Assembly (NCBI GenBank): GCA_025774935.1 | Contig: JALGZK010000005.1 | Coordinates: forward strand, 1 to 64,000 | Direction: 5' to 3' | From: a bacterium | GTDB lineage: Bacteria > Joyebacterota > Joyebacteria > Joyebacterales > Joyebacteraceae | DNA: 64,000 nucleotides | In this document: positions 59,793-64,000 of the stretch, piece after piece | Layout of the letters: every line of letters begins with the position of its first letter | Numbering within the stretch: position 1 is the stretch's first letter | The notes under the pieces: model-generated | Databases searched by the model: none | What the model saw: the letters and a program-made list of their open reading frames with translations, nothing else | Told to the model about the DNA's origin: nothing | Position numbers and translations under genes: made by a program

Positions 59793-61151
59793 CTAGAACC
59801 CGTAGGTAAGGGAGAAGCTGGGTATGATCACGTCTTCCAGGTGCTTGCCGAGCTGGTTGTTCGGGTCCAGGATCCTGCCCTGCTCGATGGTCCGCTCGTC
59901 GCTCAGCTGGTACACGAGCCCGAAGTCGACCGTCCAGACGTCCTGCCGCCACCCGACACCGAGTCCGATGATGCTCTTGTCCGTCTGCGGCAGCGCGAAG
60001 TTGTACGTGCTGTCGGGCGCGGGGTTCGGCTGGTTCCGGTATCCGAGCCTCAGCGATATCGACCGCGACAGCCGGTAGTCGAAGCCGATCCCGAACTCCC
60101 ACGTGTCCTCCCAGAGGAACTCGGTGACGTTCGTATCCCCGGGGAGCTCCTCGCTCGTCACGCGAGTGATCTTCTGCAGTTCGCTCCACTGCGTCCAGTG
60201 GGCGTCCGCGGTTACCGTCAGCCCCTCCATCAGGAAATCGCGGTACGCGATTCCGCCGCCGTACCACGGCGCGTAGGTCATCTCGAACTTCTCGTTCTGC
60301 TTCGGCGACTGGAGCTCCGGGACGTCCGAGTCGATCTTCACCCACCCGTCGTGATCCACCGAAATGGGGAGTCTGCCCGTTGCACCGATGCTCAGGAACT
60401 CGGTCGCGCGCCACAGGAAGCCGATCGTCGCGCCGAACGACCATCCGGTCGCGTCCTCCTCGAACTGCCAAGGGTAGATCTCGGACGACTCCGCGTAGGA
60501 GATCTCGTGCCAGCCGCCGTACGCGACCTTCCAGTGGCTGTAGAGCGCGTGGCCGGTGACCCCGACCGAGATGCCCGGCGCGAACTCCTTCGCGAGGGCG
60601 GCCGAGATCATGTACGCCTTCACGCTGGTATCGTAGTCGGGCGGAGCACCCATGACCTTGCGGTAACCCGCCGGATCGTCGGGGAGCGTCGCGTAGTCCT
60701 CGATCAGGTCGTCCCAGACGCTCTGACCGGACCACTTGGACCCGTACTCCGCGACGGTGTACGCTCCGGCTCCCAGCTTCCAGCTCCCTACGTCTGTGTA
60801 GGCGTAGAAACCCGGCGCCCAGTGATGGACGAGGTCCGCGGTCGCCTCGATCTCAGAGCTCACGGGGATGTGGTAGTCCGTCGCCCCACGGAACAGCACA
60901 CGACCCTCGCGGGACGCCATCGGCATGGCGTCGGCGAGCCTCACCGTCACCTCCACGCCCTCGATCTGCGTGATCCCAGCCGGGTTGTAGTGGATCGCGC
61001 TGAAGTCGTCGGCGAGGCCCATGAAAGCGGCGCCCATCGAGGCGGCCTTCACGCCGACCTCGGGCACGTAGAAGCCGTTCGCCAGGGCCACCCCTGGCCC
61101 CAGGACGAGCGCGATGACACACCCAACCACTACGCTGGCGATAAGACGCAT
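59793..61151 (-). CDS. FadL/OMPP1-family outer membrane protein
   Basis: This 452-residue outer-membrane beta barrel starts with a signal peptide (MRLIASVVVGCVIALVLGPG). The mature N-terminus has the FadL-type hatch sequence NGFYVPEVGVKAASMGAAFM and DFSAIHYNPAGITQIEG. Alternating amphipathic strands continue to a terminal aromatic, FSLTYGF. The family takes up long-chain fatty acids or other hydrophobic compounds. ATG at 61151 has GAGGAGG seven nt upstream on the minus strand; the frame is open seven codons further. The gene has its own promoter and terminator. Confidence 0.85.
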   Translation of the reverse strand: MRLIASVVVGCVIALVLGPGVALANGFYVPEVGVKAASMGAAFMGLADDFSAIHYNPAGITQIEGVEVTVRLADAMPMASREGRVLFRGATDYHIPVSSEIEATADLVHHWAPGFYAYTDVGSWKLGAGAYTVAEYGSKWSGQSVWDDLIEDYATLPDDPAGYRKVMGAPPDYDTSVKAYMISAALAKEFAPGISVGVTGHALYSHWKVAYGGWHEISYAESSEIYPWQFEEDATGWSFGATIGFLWRATEFLSIGATGRLPISVDHDGWVKIDSDVPELQSPKQNEKFEMTYAPWYGGGIAYRDFLMEGLTVTADAHWTQWSELQKITRVTSEELPGDTNVTEFLWEDTWEFGIGFDYRLSRSISLRLGYRNQPNPAPDSTYNFALPQTDKSIIGLGVGWRQDVWTVDFGLVYQLSDERTIEQGRILDPNNQLGKHLEDVIIPSFSLTYGF

Positions 61152-61256
61152 TTCGGTTCCTCCTCGCGGCACGCAGGGGCGCGCGTCGCGCGGTCCGGCC
61201 GCAAATATCCAAAGGGGGCGCCCCGAGGCGCTCCCGGCGGGTGGCTAGTCCCTAAG

Positions 61257-61286
61257 TGAATAGCACAGCGCGAATAGCGCCGTCAA
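61257..61286 (-). promoter_or_regulatory. Sigma-70-type promoter of the fadL-like gene
   Basis: On the minus strand TTGACG (61286-61281) and TATTCA (61262-61257) are spaced 18 bp, giving a leader of about 100 nt. Confidence 0.5.
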
Positions 61287-61301
61287 GCCATTTCTGGGGC
61301 C

Positions 61302-62006
61302 TCAGGCCCCGGAGCGGCTCCTCCCCCTCCCGTGGTCGCACTCGAGGCGGACGGGGCACTCGGGGCAACGAGGCTCCCGCGGCTTGCAGACCGCCCTCCC
61401 CAACCGAATGAGATTCACGTGGAGCGAGAGCGCCCGGCGGGACGGAGCAAGCGGCTGGAGGGCTTCGTAGGTCGCATCGCGGCTCTTCGGGTGCCCGACG
61501 ACACCGAGCCTCCCCACGACCCTGTGGACGTGGGTGTCGACTGGCACGACCTCCCGGCCGAGGTCGAAGAGCGCCACGCACGCGGCCGTCTTCGTGCCAA
61601 CGCCGTTGAACCCCCGGAGGTACTCGATGACCTCGTCGGTCGGCCTCTTCCGGAGGAACCCCAGATCGAGCCCGCCTGTCTGCGCCCTGATCTCCCGGAG
61701 GATCGCCTTGATGCGGCGCGCCTTGATCTTCGCGAGACCCCCGGGCCGGATCGCGGCCTCGATCGACCGCACGTTGGCGCGCTCGACCTCCCCCCATCCA
61801 GAGAACCGCTCGCGGAGGAGCTCGTACGCTCGTCCGGAGTTCACGTCGCTCGTGTTCTGGGAGAGGATCGTCGCAACGAGGCTTCCGACGAGGTCGGGAT
61901 CGGGGCGCCGCCGCGGGCGCCCGAACTCGCCTTCGAGAAGCAGGGTGATCCGCTCGACGCGCGCCCTGATCCGGGCGCCGTCTGCGTCACGTGCCGCTCG
62001 CGGCAT
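61302..62006 (-). CDS. nth: Endonuclease III
   Basis: This 234-residue base-excision-repair DNA glycosylase/AP lyase has a helix-hairpin-helix, LRGFNGVGTKTAACVALF, with the catalytic Lys near residue 138. VPVDTHVHRV carries the catalytic Asp, and CKPREPRCPECPVRLEC near 208-224 is the C-x6-C-x2-C-x5-C iron-sulfur motif. It overlaps the holA stop by 20 nt. The stop codon lies within a small GGGGCC-TGA-GGCCCC hairpin that may terminate the operon. Confidence 0.95.
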   Translation of the reverse strand: MPRAARDADGARIRARVERITLLLEGEFGRPRRRPDPDLVGSLVATILSQNTSDVNSGRAYELLRERFSGWGEVERANVRSIEAAIRPGGLAKIKARRIKAILREIRAQTGGLDLGFLRKRPTDEVIEYLRGFNGVGTKTAACVALFDLGREVVPVDTHVHRVVGRLGVVGHPKSRDATYEALQPLAPSRRALSLHVNLIRLGRAVCKPREPRCPECPVRLECDHGRGRSRSGA

Positions 62007-62994
62007 TCCCCGCCCCTCTCACGAGGTCGTACACGAGGAGGCTCACCGTCGGGACCGGAGGCATCCCCCTGCGGATGTCCATGTCAGCACGGTAGAACCG
62101 TTCGACGCCGGCGGCGTACTCCCGCGAGCTCCTGACCCGAGCCAGCTCGCGGACGTCCGGGACCCCCGACAGCAGTCCCCCCTGTCGCCAGCCACCGTAC
62201 CCGCCACCTCCCCTCCCGCCGCCCCGCGCGATCCAGAGGGAGACCCACAGGCCGTGGAGCTGCGAGACGAGCTGCGCGGGTTCCATCCCTCCGTCGACCA
62301 GCTCCTCGAGGAGGGCGAGGGCGTCGCCGGCCTCCCGCGACGCGATCGCGACGGCGAGGTCCCGAAGCGTCGACGCGCGCGCGCCGACCGCCTGTTCGAC
62401 GTCGTCGAGCGTGATGGAGGTCCTCTCCTCGAGAAAGCACGCCAGCTTGTCGAGCTCGTTCGCGATCCGGTTCAGGCTGCCCTCGGTCCAGTCGACGAGC
62501 GCCTCGAGAGCGTCCTGCTCGAGCGTCTTGCCTCTCTCCTTCGCCATCTTCGCCACAAGCTGGCCGAGGATCTCCGGCGCGGGCCTCGCGCACTCGACGA
62601 CCGCGGCCGTCGAGAGGATCGTCCGTTCGAACTTGTTCTTGCCCGACAGTCGCTCGAAGCTCACGAGCGCCAGGCAGGAATTCTCGACCGGGTCCGCCGC
62701 GTAGTCGAGGAGCTTCGAGCGCTCGGAGGGGTTCATCCGCTCGAACTCGTAGACGACCGTGAGGCGGCGTGGGGAGAGCATCGGGGCCGTTGCCGCGTGG
62801 GCGGCCACCGTGTCGGCAGTGGCCTCCCGTCCGGCGAGGCTCACGAAGTCGAAGGCCTCGCTCCCGGGCGCGAGCACGTGCTTCTTCAGGAGGTCGACCC
62901 CGAGGCGCGCGAGGAACGGCTCCTCGCCGTGAAGGACGAGGACGGGCGGGACGGAATCGTCTTTGAGGGCAACCTGGAACTCGGCGAAGGTCAT
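61987..62994 (-). CDS. holA: DNA polymerase III delta subunit
   Basis: This 335-residue clamp-loader subunit opens the beta clamp. The N-terminal AAA-like domain begins VPPVLVLHGEEPFLARLGVDLLKKH, followed by DFVSLAGREATADTV and a domain III with WTEGSLNRIANELDKLACFL. A Gly-rich insertion (RGGGRGGGGYGGWRQGG) near residue 255 is unusual for the family. Position beside lptE and near leuS matches the leuS-lptE-holA order known from Proteobacteria. Confidence 0.92.
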   Translation of the reverse strand: MTFAEFQVALKDDSVPPVLVLHGEEPFLARLGVDLLKKHVLAPGSEAFDFVSLAGREATADTVAAHAATAPMLSPRRLTVVYEFERMNPSERSKLLDYAADPVENSCLALVSFERLSGKNKFERTILSTAAVVECARPAPEILGQLVAKMAKERGKTLEQDALEALVDWTEGSLNRIANELDKLACFLEERTSITLDDVEQAVGARASTLRDLAVAIASREAGDALALLEELVDGGMEPAQLVSQLHGLWVSLWIARGGGRGGGGYGGWRQGGLLSGVPDVRELARVRSSREYAAGVERFYRADMDIRRGMPPVPTVSLLVYDLVRGAGNAASGT

Positions 62995-63127
62995 CGTCTC
63001 GGGATCGCTGTCCGTCCCGGTGGTGGGACGGGCTCGGATGTCGGTTCGGGCCCGATTCTCGCCACGGGCCTGGGCTCGCTCTGCTTCTGGATCAGGGTTC
63101 CGTCGGGGCCGGCCCGGCGCCGGCGCG

Positions 63128-63649
63128 TCACCACCCCTGCACGGTCTTGCTGAGGAAAGACTGGGACAGGTTCAGGATCGCGGCCGCCCTCGCCTCCCCC
63201 TCCGTCGAGAATTCCCCCGTCTCCGGATCGACGTTGTAGACGGCCCATCCCTCGACGTCGCCCTCCCACTCCGTCTCCTTGCTCCGGAGATTGACGTAGG
63301 AGAGCCGGGCGACCACGCGGACCTTGTACTCCTTGGGATTCCCCTGCGCGTCGTAGGAGACCACCGGGCGCTCGTAGCTGACGACCGCCCCCCTCACGAT
63401 GGTGTCGGCCTCCTCCTCCCCCACCACCCGCAGCGTCGCGTTGTCCTGGAACTCCCGGATGATCGCGTCGGTCACATCCTGCTCGAGGCCGAAGTCGAGC
63501 GTCTGGTTCTCGAGGATCGGGACGGCCACGGTCGACGCGCCTTTCGGACCTCGTCCGCCACCCGTCGCCGAGAAGCTGTAGTTGGAGCAGCCGCACGCAC
63601 AGACGATCAGGGCGCACACGACTGTTCCGACCAGGACCGACGTCCTCAT
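63128..63649 (-). CDS. lptE: LPS-assembly lipoprotein LptE family
   Basis: This 173-residue lipoprotein has a signal with lipobox Cys near residue 21 (VCALIVCACGCSNYSFS). The mature domain shows the LptE pattern: ASTVAVPILENQTLDFGLEQ, VTDAIIREFQDNATLRVVGE and ILNLSQSF. LptE plugs the LptD barrel that inserts lipopolysaccharide, so the cell probably makes LPS. It starts inside the stop of the sigma-54 activator gene (ATGA overlap); 133 bp separate it from holA. Confidence 0.85.
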   Translation of the reverse strand: MRTSVLVGTVVCALIVCACGCSNYSFSATGGGRGPKGASTVAVPILENQTLDFGLEQDVTDAIIREFQDNATLRVVGEEEADTIVRGAVVSYERPVVSYDAQGNPKEYKVRVVARLSYVNLRSKETEWEGDVEGWAVYNVDPETGEFSTEGEARAAAILNLSQSFLSKTVQGW

Positions 63650-64000
63650 TGCGTCTTGCCTCTGAGTCTCTTGCGGAGTGTGTTCCTGCTGATGCCGAGC
63701 AGCTTCGCCGCCTGGACCTGGTTCCCGCCCGACCTCTCGAGCGCCTCCTCGGCGAGCACCCTCTCGACCTCGGAGACGATCGTCTCGTCCACGTCCACGG
63801 AGCCCGCCGTGGCGTGCTTCCGGAAGGCGCTCCGGACGCTCGCAGCGAGGTCACCGGTCATCGGCGCCTCCGTCTCCTCCCACTCCGGCCCGTCGCCCTC
63901 GAAGATGTCGAAGTCCTCGGGGGCGAGAACTCCGGTGCGGTTCAGGGCGACCGCCCGCTGGATGGCGTGCTCGAGCTCGCGGACGTTCCCGGGCCACGGG
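63646..64000 (-). CDS. Sigma-54-dependent activator, C-terminal part (partial)
   Basis: The 117 visible residues enter from the window edge in mid-domain: PWPGNVRELEHAIQRAVAL is the conserved end of the sigma-54 interaction AAA+ domain, followed by a linker. A Fis-type helix-turn-helix follows at the C-terminus (EALERSGGNQVQAAKLLGIS, RNTLRKRL). It is therefore an NtrC-like enhancer-binding protein; its sensory domain lies outside the window. It is coupled to lptE by a 4-nt overlap, suggesting envelope-linked regulation (inference). Confidence 0.88.
   Translation of the reverse strand, partial: PWPGNVRELEHAIQRAVALNRTGVLAPEDFDIFEGDGPEWEETEAPMTGDLAASVRSAFRKHATAGSVDVDETIVSEVERVLAEEALERSGGNQVQAAKLLGISRNTLRKRLRGKTQ

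Overview
The window is a GC-rich, gene-dense stretch of bacterial chromosome. It has no rRNA, tRNA, CRISPR array, insertion sequence or phage gene that I can see. LptE, a FadL-type porin and exported proteins with an 85-residue YPNPFNP-type (FlgD/T9SS type A-like) C-terminal domain point to a Gram-negative didermic bacterium. The combination fits an uncultured lineage around the FCB group (Eisenbacteria-, Krumholzibacteria- or Latescibacteria-like); that placement is inference. PyrDB/PyrK, an NrdD-like fragment and Cys-rich redox proteins suggest low-oxygen metabolism.

Layout. 1-3874: tail of an unknown gene, then a GH130 mannoside phosphorylase and a GH38 alpha-mannosidase (mannoside breakdown). 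4254-6573: two paralogous exported proteins with a PPC-like domain and a jelly-roll-like domain, ending in a W-G-x-I-K-x-x-Y-[KR] tail, downstream of a sigma-54 promoter match. 7066-25555: six tandem exported paralogs of 945-961 aa, punctuated by hairpin terminators and, for several, sigma-70 promoters. 25775-26122: a small cupin. 26166-31594: pyrBCKDFE behind a promoter and an attenuator-like leader. 31704-41536: guaB3, guaA, purB, purC, purF, purH, purE, purA. 41676-47202: an ABC-class ATPase, FolE2, an EF-Tu domain-2-like protein, an HTH protein, a lipoprotein and a TPR/TonB-C-like protein. 47199-52434: an HDAC-family deacylase, a GT39-like membrane glycosyltransferase with TPRs, and an ABC exporter pair. 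52562-53845: four small redox/anaerobiosis-flavoured genes. 54233-55966: two more WGxIK-tailed exported proteins, plus the orphaned tail of a third copy. 56138-56821: a membrane-anchored TPR protein. 57165-64000, minus strand: leuS, fadL-like porin, nth, holA, lptE and the C-terminus of a sigma-54 activator; leuS, lptE and holA are also neighbours in Proteobacteria.

How it fits together. The centre is housekeeping: most of de novo pyrimidine synthesis and a large part of purine synthesis in co-directional, often 4-nt-overlapping genes. On both sides lie expanded families of exported proteins with two different C-terminal tails. One is the known FlgD/T9SS-like domain. The other is a short WGxIKxLYR-like tail that I do not recognise as a described sorting signal, and it is the best candidate here for an undescribed system. 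A segment of 15-30 residues that differs strongly in length and sequence among the six large paralogs, and a leader element shared by four of them, are the other main observations.
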